Below are positions 36,515 to 44,175 of a stretch of DNA of 64,000 bases, piece by piece. A program made the position numbers and the translations under genes. The first letter of the stretch is position 1, and each line of letters starts with the position of its first letter. The stretch comes from JANXQG01 sp963775975. Lineage in GTDB: Bacteria; Planctomycetota; Planctomycetia; Pirellulales; Thermoguttaceae. The notes under the pieces are model-generated. The model was given only the letters and a program-made list of their open reading frames with translations, searched no databases and was not told the DNA's origin. The stretch lies in NCBI GenBank assembly GCA_963775975.1, contig CAVZKX010000002.1:3038001-3102000 (forward strand), in the 5' to 3' direction.

Positions 36515-38956
36515 ATGAAATCGCCGAACATCTGCACGATCGCCTTGGCAGCGCTGGTTCTGATAAGTTCCGCCCAAGCGCAACCGCGGCCCGCGCCGCA
36601 AGGCGTCAAACTCCTGCGCGATCTCGCCTACGTTGAAAATGGGCACCCGCGGAATAAGCTCGATCTCTATCTGCCGGAAAAGGTCCCGGAAACCGCCCGT
36701 GCGCCGCTGCCTGTCGTCGTCTGGATCCACGGCGGGGCGTGGTCGGCCGGCAGCAAAGACGGCTGTCCGGCCGTCTGGCTGGTCGGCAAGGGCTACGCAG
36801 TGGCCAGCATCAACTATCGCCTCAGCCAACATGCCGTATTTCCCGCCCAGATCGAGGACTGCAATGCGGCCATCCGCTGGCTGCGGGCCAACGCTGCCAA
36901 GCACTATCTCGATCCGGACCGCATCGGCGTCTGGGGCGAGTCGGCCGGCGGGCACTTAGTCGCCATGCTCGGCACGACCGGCGGCGTGAAGGAGCTGGAG
37001 GGCAAGGGAGGCAACGCGAAGCAGTCCAGCCGCGTCCAATGCGTCGTCGATTGGTTCGGCCCGACGGATTTAGTCTGCATCGACGGCAAGGGAGACAGGC
37101 CGGACTCGCCGGTGGCTAAGCTCGTCGGCGGCCCGGTCAAGGACAATCTCGAAAACGCCAAGAAGGCGAGCCCGCTGTTCTATGCGAGCAAGGACTCCGC
37201 GCCGTTTCTCATCATGCACGGCGAAAAAGACCCCCTCGTGCCGCTGAAGCAGAGCGAAGCCCTCGCCGAGGCGCTCGCGAAGGCCGGCGTCGAAGTCAAA
37301 CTCCAGGTCATCAAGGACAACGGCCACGGCGGCCCGGGTTTTAATACGCCGGAGAGCCGTAAGATGATCGAGGAGTTTTTTGATAAGCACCTTAAGCAAG
37401 GGGACGTCGGCAAAACCGGCATGACGCCACGAAAACCGCGCGTTCTCGTCACGATCTCCAAGGAAACGACGTACATCACCGGGCCGTTGCGGAAGGATGG
37501 CTACGTCGATTACGTCGCCGCGCTGAACGAGCGGTGCAAGAAGGGCGTGACTCCGGAGAACAACGCCGCCGTGCTGTTCTGGCGGGCGATGGGGCCGGGC
37601 GAGATCAATCCCGACATGCGCGACCGCTACTTCAAGATGTTGGACATGAAGCCATTGCCGCAAAAGGGCGATTACTTCATCCCGTTCGGTGATTACGTGC
37701 AGCGACTGAAGGACGCCAATGATCCTCGAGCGCCGAAACCCGCGGCGGATGGCCACGATACGAGCTATGACCAGTTGAATGCGGCGAAACGGCCATGGTC
37801 GAGCCAGGAGTTCCCTGCGCTTGCCGGCTGGCTGGCTGATAACGAAATGCCGCTCGCTCTGCTCATCGAGGCATCGAAAAGGCCGCGCCGATACGATCCT
37901 CTCCTTTGCAGCGGGACCGACGAAGGCCTTGTCGCCGTCTTGCTGCCGCAACTAAACGTGTATCGGGAGCAGGCGAGGGCCCTCGTTTCGCGGGCTAATC
38001 TGAGGGTGAAGGAAGGCAAGATCGACGAAGCCTGGGAGGATCTCGTGGCCTGCCACCGCCTCGCCCGGCTGGTCGGTCAAGGCCCAACGTTAGTAGAGGT
38101 GCTGGTGGCGATCGCGATGGATGGCATCGCCGGCGAGGGCGATCAAGCCATACTGCAATCGCCCGCATTACGTTCCGACCAGATCGCCAAGATGCGGAAG
38201 GACCTGGCCAAGCTCCCGCCGATGCCCAAAATGTCGGAAAGATTCGACCTGACCGAAAGGTACATGTTTCTCGACTGCATGGCCTCAGTCGTTCGCAACG
38301 GCATAAGCTCAATAACCGTGCTGATGGGCAACCCGCTTGCCGGTGGAGGCAAATCGAAGACGCTGACCGAATTGTTGATGGACGACGCGACGGGTACGGC
38401 AATCGATTGGGACCTGATTCTGCGTATGGGCAACTCCTGGTACGACCGTCTGGTTGCGGCCTGTCGCATACCGACCCGGAGCAAAAAACGGGAAGAACTC
38501 AATAAGTTCGACAGGGATATAAAGGAGTTGACGGTCGACACCAAGGATCCGAAATCGTTGGCCCTTGCGCTATTGACGAAGACCCCGCGCCAGGCGGTTT
38601 CGCAACGGATCGGAAACGTGTTCGTAAGCATGTTCTCGCCCGCGCTCTCGGCCGCTGCCAATGCCGAGGACCGCGGGGCAATGCAATTTGAAGTTACGAA
38701 ACTTGGCTTCGCATTGGCGGCCTACCGCGCCGACCACAGCGCGTATCCGAAGCAATTGAGAGACCTGGTGCCAGAATATATCGCAAAAGTGCCCGGCGAT
38801 GTCTTCGCCAAAGACGGCCCGCCGCATTATAAGCCGCAGGGAACGGGCTACTTGATTTATAGCGTCGGCATCAATGGGAAGGACGACGGCGGGCGGGATT
38901 ACAACGACCGCAAGGAAGGCGAAGACTGCGACGACCTCTCGATCCGCGTGCCGTGA
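36515..38956 (+). CDS. Secreted alpha/beta-hydrolase (esterase) fused to a planctomycete-type C-terminal region
   Basis: The start at ATG 36515 (GAGG 6 bases upstream) gives a signal peptide ending SSAQAQ. Residues about 30-290 are a BD-FAE/carboxylesterase-type hydrolase: oxyanion motif WIHGGAWSAG, nucleophile Ser143 in GVWGESAGGH, Asp239 in HGEKDPLVP and His271 in NGHGGPG. From about residue 300 a second, mostly helical region begins (TTYITGPLRKDGYVDYVAALNE) and ends in a segment resembling the type II pseudopilin G C-terminal fold (AYPKQLRDLVPEYIAKVPGD, then LIYSVGINGKDDGG). The total is 813 residues. Two genes may have merged, naturally or by sequence error; no break is visible. Acetyl or feruloyl ester cleavage is plausible. 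Confidence 0.75.
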   Translation: MKSPNICTIALAALVLISSAQAQPRPAPQGVKLLRDLAYVENGHPRNKLDLYLPEKVPETARAPLPVVVWIHGGAWSAGSKDGCPAVWLVGKGYAVASINYRLSQHAVFPAQIEDCNAAIRWLRANAAKHYLDPDRIGVWGESAGGHLVAMLGTTGGVKELEGKGGNAKQSSRVQCVVDWFGPTDLVCIDGKGDRPDSPVAKLVGGPVKDNLENAKKASPLFYASKDSAPFLIMHGEKDPLVPLKQSEALAEALAKAGVEVKLQVIKDNGHGGPGFNTPESRKMIEEFFDKHLKQGDVGKTGMTPRKPRVLVTISKETTYITGPLRKDGYVDYVAALNERCKKGVTPENNAAVLFWRAMGPGEINPDMRDRYFKMLDMKPLPQKGDYFIPFGDYVQRLKDANDPRAPKPAADGHDTSYDQLNAAKRPWSSQEFPALAGWLADNEMPLALLIEASKRPRRYDPLLCSGTDEGLVAVLLPQLNVYREQARALVSRANLRVKEGKIDEAWEDLVACHRLARLVGQGPTLVEVLVAIAMDGIAGEGDQAILQSPALRSDQIAKMRKDLAKLPPMPKMSERFDLTERYMFLDCMASVVRNGISSITVLMGNPLAGGGKSKTLTELLMDDATGTAIDWDLILRMGNSWYDRLVAACRIPTRSKKREELNKFDRDIKELTVDTKDPKSLALALLTKTPRQAVSQRIGNVFVSMFSPALSAAANAEDRGAMQFEVTKLGFALAAYRADHSAYPKQLRDLVPEYIAKVPGDVFAKDGPPHYKPQGTGYLIYSVGINGKDDGGRDYNDRKEGEDCDDLSIRVP

Positions 38957-38998
38957 ATGGTGTGGCGTAATTCTCAGAACAATCCTAAGGAGTAACTC

Positions 38999-39886
38999 AT
39001 GAAAACGATCCTAATGGCGTGTGGTCTTATGTTGGCGCCTGCTCTCGTGTGGGCCGCCGGGGAATCGCAAACGATGCCGCTGTCGGCCGCTCCGCGCGGC
39101 TTCGACATCCGCCGCGAGAACATTGAACGCGGCAACCTCGCAACGGTGGAATACGACTCCAAAGCTACCGGCGGCAAGCGGAAAATGGTGATCTATACGC
39201 CGCCCGGCTACTCGAAGGATGCGAAATACCCGGTGCTCTATCTGCTTCACGGCGCGGGCGACGACGAGACCGGCTGGACGCGGAAGGGCGCGGCGGCCGA
39301 GATTCTCGATAACCTGTATGCCGAAAAGAAACTCGTGCCGATGATCGTCGTCATGCCGAATGGTTTCGCCCGGCCGCCCGCACCGGCTGGGGAAGCCGCG
39401 CCGCAAGCAACCCCGGCCCCGCAGCCCAGCGGACAACCGGGCCGGCCGCGGGGCAGGGGACGCAATAGCGCGTTCGAGGCCGATCTGCTGAAAAACGTCA
39501 TTCCCTATGTCGAGACGCAATATCCGGTGAAGAGCGGGCCGGAGAACCGCGCGATCGCCGGGCTCTCGATGGGCGGCGGGCAGGCCCTAAATATCGGCTT
39601 GAAACATCTCGACACGTTTGCTTGGGTCGGCGGGTTCTCGTCCGCGATATTCGGCGGCGGCAGCTTGGTGCCGGCCGACGGAAAGGGCTTGCGGCTGTTG
39701 TGGCTCTCCTGCGGCGATGCGGACGGGCTCATGAATAGCAGCAAGGCGTTCCATACGTCGTTGGAAGAGAAGAAGGTGCCGCACGTTTGGCATGTGGATT
39801 CCGGCAAGCACGAATGGCCGGTATGGAAGAACGACCTTTATCTGCTTGCGCTGATGCTATTCCGCGATAAGGCGGGTCAACCGTAG
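38999..39886 (+). CDS. Secreted esterase, PF00756 (CE1/esterase D-like)
   Basis: The 295-residue protein has a signal peptide (MACGLMLAPALVWA) and the putative-esterase fold: VIYTPPGYSKDAKYPVLYLL then HGAGDDETGW, nucleophile motif AGLSMGGGQA, an acidic residue in LSCGDADGL and a C-terminal His in SGKHEWPVW. A Pro/Gly/Arg-rich insertion (near residue 125-155) interrupts the domain. AAGGAG lies 7 bases upstream of ATG 38999. It follows the larger esterase by 42 bases, probably in one operon. Members deacetylate or de-feruloylate plant and algal polysaccharides; the substrate here is unknown. Confidence 0.88.
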   Translation: MKTILMACGLMLAPALVWAAGESQTMPLSAAPRGFDIRRENIERGNLATVEYDSKATGGKRKMVIYTPPGYSKDAKYPVLYLLHGAGDDETGWTRKGAAAEILDNLYAEKKLVPMIVVMPNGFARPPAPAGEAAPQATPAPQPSGQPGRPRGRGRNSAFEADLLKNVIPYVETQYPVKSGPENRAIAGLSMGGGQALNIGLKHLDTFAWVGGFSSAIFGGGSLVPADGKGLRLLWLSCGDADGLMNSSKAFHTSLEEKKVPHVWHVDSGKHEWPVWKNDLYLLALMLFRDKAGQP

Positions 39887-39927
39887 ATCAATTTGGTGGG
39901 TCTTCGCTGCGCTTGACGCCACCCTAC

Positions 39928-40050
39928 GTCTGTGGGCTATCGAAGCCCGACGCGCAAGCGAGGCCGACGCCGAATACAAGCCTCGCTTGCGCAGTCGGGC
40001 TTTGATGTCGCGATCTGGTCCCACCCTTTTTGCCGTAGACGGCATACTAC
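39928..40050. repeat. 123-bp palindromic element, copy B (inverted)
   Basis: Read on the minus strand from 40050 it follows copy A: GTAGTATGCCGTCTACGGC, then GGTGGGACCAG and the CGACTGCGCAAGCGAGGC arm pair. A GTAGGGTGG half-site adjoins it at about 39918. Confidence 0.85.
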
Positions 40051-40059
40051 GTTACCGCC

Positions 40060-41334
40060 CTACTTCGGCAAAAACGGCTTGACGTTGGCGTCGTTGCCCT
40101 GGATCTGCGCCGCGCGGCGGAAGAAGGGCGCGGCCTGATCGACTTTGCCGTCGCAGTAGAGATGGATGCCGACGACTAGCGCCAGGTCGCCGTTGGTCGG
40201 CTCGGCCTCGGCCTGCTTGACCATGCCGTCGACCTGGGCCTTCTTGTCGGCCGCGTTGTCCCCGTAAACTTCGTCGAGGCGGAAATTTGCATCCGCCCAG
40301 TCGGGCTTTTCCTCAAGGCCGCGGCGCATCGCCTTGGCTGCCTGGTCGTACTTGCCCATCGCCGCCAAGGCGAACCCTTCGCGGAACCAGGCGTCACCGA
40401 GGTTCGGGGCCTCGCGGGCGGCGCGGCGGTAGCGATCGAGGGCCTCGTTGTACTTTAGATCGCCGAAGCGGGCATCGCCGAAGGTGATGAATTTCCAGGC
40501 CAATTCGGTCGCTTTCGTCCCCACCGCCGCCTTCTGGGGCCGCGGCGCTGCGGGCACATTGGCCGCGGCGTTTCCACCCGGCCGGTTCCCGCCGGCAAAG
40601 CCCGGATTTGCGTTATTATTATTGGCATTGGCACCGGCATTCTGATTGAAGTTGGCGGCCGGCCCGACGTTTGCCTGCTGGTTGAAGCCCGGATCGACGC
40701 CCATCAACTGTTGGATAGGCCCGAGTCCAAAAAGCTGGCCCGGATTGGCGAACACCGCGCCGGGATAACCATAGCCGAGATACGGTTTGCCGTAGTACGG
40801 ATTTGAATATCCATAGCCATAGGGCGAGTATCCATAAGGATTGTAACCGCCGCTGTAACCGCCCGGGTAGAGATAGGCTTGGCCGCTGTAGGGGTCGTAG
40901 CCCAAAACGTAAGGACTAGTGCCGTAAGGCACATACGGATAGCCGTATGACCCGTAGTAGCCGTAACCCCGATAAGGATTACTATATGGATAATTGCCGT
41001 AAGTATTGGGCGATGGCCTATCGCGGACAGGCGCGACCGGCTGGACAATGGGGGGCTGGGAGCCGAGCGGCCGCATCTGGGCCGGAGCCCCAAAGCCGGC
41101 AGACACCTTTGCCGCCTGAGCGGCTTGGGCGGCGCGGACAGCATCGGCCTGACGGCTGGCGGAACTGCTGTTCGTACTGGCGGCGGGAGGCGGCACAAAC
41201 CGCGACCCGCCGGATGCTGGACTCGGATTTGCCGCCGGCTGGGGCCCCTGACGCTTCGTGTCCGCCGCGACGCAGAACGCCCCCCATGCCAAGATACCAC
41301 CCCAAGCGCCACTCAAAACGAGAAACCGCCTCAT
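40060..41334 (-). CDS. Exported Tyr/Gly/Pro-rich protein with C-terminal TPR-like repeats
   Basis: The 424-residue protein has a signal peptide (FLVLSGAWGGILAWGAFCVA), an Ala/Gln linker, and a low-complexity Tyr-Gly-Pro region (about residues 108-200, such as GYGYYGSYGYPYVPYG and YNPYGYSPYGYGYSNPYYG), then an Asn-rich stretch. From about residue 275 there are TPR-like helices (DALKYNEALDRYRRA-type, then GKYDQAAKAMRRGLEEKPDWA). The start at ATG 41334 has GGAG 7 bases upstream. Proteins of this kind are usually envelope-associated; partner and role are unknown. Confidence 0.75.
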   Translation of the reverse strand: MRRFLVLSGAWGGILAWGAFCVAADTKRQGPQPAANPSPASGGSRFVPPPAASTNSSSASRQADAVRAAQAAQAAKVSAGFGAPAQMRPLGSQPPIVQPVAPVRDRPSPNTYGNYPYSNPYRGYGYYGSYGYPYVPYGTSPYVLGYDPYSGQAYLYPGGYSGGYNPYGYSPYGYGYSNPYYGKPYLGYGYPGAVFANPGQLFGLGPIQQLMGVDPGFNQQANVGPAANFNQNAGANANNNNANPGFAGGNRPGGNAAANVPAAPRPQKAAVGTKATELAWKFITFGDARFGDLKYNEALDRYRRAAREAPNLGDAWFREGFALAAMGKYDQAAKAMRRGLEEKPDWADANFRLDEVYGDNAADKKAQVDGMVKQAEAEPTNGDLALVVGIHLYCDGKVDQAAPFFRRAAQIQGNDANVKPFLPK

Positions 41335-41360
41335 AGACCTTCTCCTTCGCCCTCACCCAA

Positions 41361-41540
41361 TTACATTATCCGCGCTCGGCGGCAATTGGCAATGGCAAGG
41401 CATGGCTGAAGATGTAACTTCACCTGCAGAACCGTTCCTTGGGAAGTGCCGGCCCAGTAAGCACGCGGCGATTCGGCGACGAACAACCGATAAAACCGAT
41501 CCTCGAGGGACGCGAGGAAACCGCGTAACGCGCGTAACAT
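41361..41540 (-). pseudogene. Truncated copy of the N-terminus of the 53249 membrane protein
   Basis: From ATG 41540 the frame reads LRGFLASLEDRFYRLFVAES and a few more residues, matching the first 28 residues of the protein at 53249-55015 (RGFLQSFEDVIYRLLVADS) at 17 of 28 positions. After about residue 35 the similarity stops and the frame runs into unrelated sequence before a stop. This is a leftover N-terminal fragment of a paralogue, directly upstream of the Tyr-rich gene. Confidence 0.6.
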
Positions 41541-41656
41541 ACGAATCCCTCCCAGTGGCGGATATTTCGGCAATTATAGCACAAAGTTGACGATTTTACG
41601 CACGTGTACTAAAATGAACAGCTTACCTTCTCGTCATCAAGCCAAGATCATCGTTC

Positions 41657-42371
41657 ATGGCAGAGCCGACACTTAGCGTGGTTCTCCCGTGCTACAACGA
41701 ATCGCCGGGGCTTGCCCAGATACTTCGCCGCTTTGCGGAAGTCGGTCCCGACGTGCCTTATGAGTTGATCCTGGTCGACAACGGCTCCAAGGACAATACG
41801 CGCGAGGTGCTCGCCGAGCTATTGCCCAACTATCCTTTTGCCCGATGCGTTCCGATTGCAGTCAACCGCGGTTATGGAGACGGCATCTTCACGGGCCTGA
41901 GGGCGGCGCGCGGCGACGTGCTTGCCTGGTCGCACGCCGATATGCAGACCGATCCGAAAGATGTGTTTCGAGCTTATGAGGCATACCGACAAGCGCCGGA
42001 CGCAAAAAAGCTGATCGTCAAAGGCCGGCGGAAGGGCCGGCGAGTGAGCGATCGCCTGATCAGCCGCGGGATGGAAATCGTTGCACTGTTTTTTTTGCGA
42101 ACGTGGCTGACGGAAATCAACGCCCAACCTAAGGTCTTTAACGCTCGGCTGTTGGAGCACCTCGCACAACCACCAGTGGATTTTAATTTCGACGTGTATG
42201 TGCTCTACCAGGCGCGACGAAACGGCTGGCGGACGGCTACGATCGACGTTCGACTTCCCGCCGCGGCAGCACGGCCAGAGCAACTGGGCCGCCACGTGGC
42301 GATCCAAGACGCGGACGATTCTCCGCAGCATTCGATATATGTTTCGTTTGGGATACGCCCGCGCGTCATGA
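41657..42371 (+). CDS. Glycosyltransferase family 2 (polyprenyl-phosphate sugar type), frameshifted
   Basis: The N-terminus is the classical GT2 opening (LSVVLPCYNESPGL, then LILVDNGSKDNT), with WSHADMQTDP as the DxD-type metal site. Near 42247 the frame is lost, and the other frame gives the expected HGQSNWA motif and a basic C-terminus ending TILRSIRYMFRLGYARAS at TGA 42371. The shift is net +1 or -2. Uncorrected, the gene runs on into the next one and looks like a fusion. The restored protein is about 237 residues. It heads a seven-gene plus-strand cluster and overlaps the next start by 4 bases (ATGA). Confidence 0.82.
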
Positions 42372-43018
42372 ATGATTATTCGCCCTATTTCGTGGCCCTG
42401 GAGCCGAATGACGCCAGCCGGGAGAAGATAAACGGCTGGAAGCGCAAGGTCCGCGAAGTAGTGGGACCACAGCTATACCTCGACGATCCGCCGCATCTCA
42501 CGCTTTACCTGGCAATCTTTCCACGAAGCTGCGATTTGGCGCCTGTCGTCCGCAAGCTGGCGGGCGATATCCGCTTGCCGCCGCTGGAGATTTCGGGGTT
42601 GCACGTCTTCGAGGCCGACGTGCTCACCGACCGCAACACGCTCGTCTGCGACTTGACGCCCGCCAGCCGCGATGCATTACGATGCGTGCAGCAGGAGGCC
42701 GTGCAAGCGCTTGCCGGGTTGCGGGACCGGGATCGCACTCGCGCGCGGTACGACGCGGCCTGGCAGCGGCTGCCGGACGTGGAACGGTCGAACATTGAGT
42801 CCTTTGGCTTTCCGTTTGTCGGACCGATCTGGCATCCGCACGTCAGCATCGCGTCCATCCAGCGAAAAGCTTGGGCGGCAGTCTGGCCGGACTTCGCCGG
42901 AATACAGCCAGCGGGGCCGTTTCAGTTGCCTTGGATGACGCTCTACCGCTTGGAGGCGGAAAAGCCGGTGCTCATCGACTGTTGGGCGCTCGGCATGTCG
43001 GAGCGAGGAAAACCATGA
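42368..43018 (+). CDS. 2H phosphoesterase-like protein
   Basis: The 216-residue protein has the two HxT/S motifs of the 2H (LigT/cyclic phosphodiesterase) superfamily: PPHLTLYLA with His43, and WHPHVSIAS with His158. Family members hydrolyse 2',3'-cyclic or 1'',2''-cyclic phosphates, or ligate RNA ends. It starts at ATG 42368 overlapping the GT2 stop (ATGA) and its own stop overlaps the next start (ATGA), so it is translationally coupled on both sides. A small-molecule cyclic phosphate in a glycan pathway is a better guess than RNA, given the neighbours. Confidence 0.75.
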   Translation: MNDYSPYFVALEPNDASREKINGWKRKVREVVGPQLYLDDPPHLTLYLAIFPRSCDLAPVVRKLAGDIRLPPLEISGLHVFEADVLTDRNTLVCDLTPASRDALRCVQQEAVQALAGLRDRDRTRARYDAAWQRLPDVERSNIESFGFPFVGPIWHPHVSIASIQRKAWAAVWPDFAGIQPAGPFQLPWMTLYRLEAEKPVLIDCWALGMSERGKP

Positions 43019-44175
43019 TCGTTGACCCTCGTCGCCGTGCGATTTCGCAAAGGCGCGCCGCGGCGGAAGCGGCGGCGGACATGCCGCTCGCTTTGCGCCT
43101 ACGCCGAGCCGCCACTCGCCTGGCGTGGCGCTGCCGCTATCTGATCGGCTTCATCGCCATCGGCTTTGCTTCCATCGCGTTGGAAGTGTCCCTCGTGCTC
43201 CTCGTAAACCGCTACTTGATGCCGAGCTCTTGGCGGGACTCCTGGCAGGAAGCGGCGCTCTCGCTCGTGGCCTTCGCGATCGGCATGGTGTTCGCCTTCG
43301 TGATGAACGCAAAATTCAATTTCCACGTCTCGCGGCGCTATTTCTATCGGACGTTCCTTCTCTTTGCGCTAATCTCCACGATCAGCTATTCATTGAACAA
43401 GTATGCGGCGCAATACCTGCAAGCATTGCACTGGAACAATTACCCGGCATCGCGCTTCCTCACGTCCGGCTGCCTGTTCGTGCTCGCCTATACGCTGCAC
43501 CGGCGGTTCACGTTCCGCCACGCGCCGCGGAGCCTGGGACTGGCGATGTACACCAACGAGATCGGCGAGATCAGCCAGTTCTACCGCAAAGTCGGCGAGC
43601 AGTGCGACCACATCCACGTCGATCTGCTGGACGAGACGTTCGATCCCGAGGCGGCCCCGGTCGATATTCTGACGATCGCCCTGGTCCGCGACCTCTACCA
43701 CTGGCATCCGCTTTGCCTGCACATCATGTCGAAGCGGCCGCGGCAGTGGATCGAGCAGACGGCCGAGTATTGCGATTGGATATTGATCCACGTCGACATC
43801 GAGGAAGACGTCATGGACAACATTGCCTTCTGCCGCGAACGCGGCTGCAAGGTGGGTGTCGTCTGGCATCATACGATCGGAATGCATCAACTGCTGCCCT
43901 ACCTGCCGCATGTCGATTTTCTCGCGGTCTTGGGCATCGATCGGCCCGGCCGATCCGGGCAGGTGATTATGGAGGCGGCGGTCGTCGCGGCGAAGCGCTT
44001 TCGAGAGCTTTCCCAAGTGTACAACTATGAATTGATTTTCGACGGCGGGGTCACGACGGAAAACATCTCGCGCATTCCGGCCTCGATCGTCGTTTCCAGC
44101 TCCAGCGTCTTGCGGGCGCAAAGCCCAATTCACAATGCCCTGGTCCTGATGGCGGGAGGTCGCCGTGACCGATGA
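43015..44175 (+). CDS. Fusion: GtrA-like membrane domain + ribulose-phosphate-3-epimerase-like domain
   Basis: The 386-residue protein has two parts. Residues about 35-175 have four hydrophobic segments with the GtrA layout (LIGFIAIGFASIALEVSLVL, AIGMVFAFVMNAKFNFHV, and the C-terminal YTLHRRFTFRH), typical of polyprenyl-linked sugar flippases. Residues about 185-385 resemble a ribulose-5-phosphate 3-epimerase TIM barrel: HIHVDLLDETFDP, HIMSKRP, ILIHVDIEEDV, and FDGGVTTENI near the end. Such an enzyme acts on phospho-pentuloses or related sugars. Its start overlaps the 2H stop (ATGA). No frameshift is visible at the junction. Confidence 0.75.
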   Translation: MIVDPRRRAISQRRAAAEAAADMPLALRLRRAATRLAWRCRYLIGFIAIGFASIALEVSLVLLVNRYLMPSSWRDSWQEAALSLVAFAIGMVFAFVMNAKFNFHVSRRYFYRTFLLFALISTISYSLNKYAAQYLQALHWNNYPASRFLTSGCLFVLAYTLHRRFTFRHAPRSLGLAMYTNEIGEISQFYRKVGEQCDHIHVDLLDETFDPEAAPVDILTIALVRDLYHWHPLCLHIMSKRPRQWIEQTAEYCDWILIHVDIEEDVMDNIAFCRERGCKVGVVWHHTIGMHQLLPYLPHVDFLAVLGIDRPGRSGQVIMEAAVVAAKRFRELSQVYNYELIFDGGVTTENISRIPASIVVSSSSVLRAQSPIHNALVLMAGGRRDR

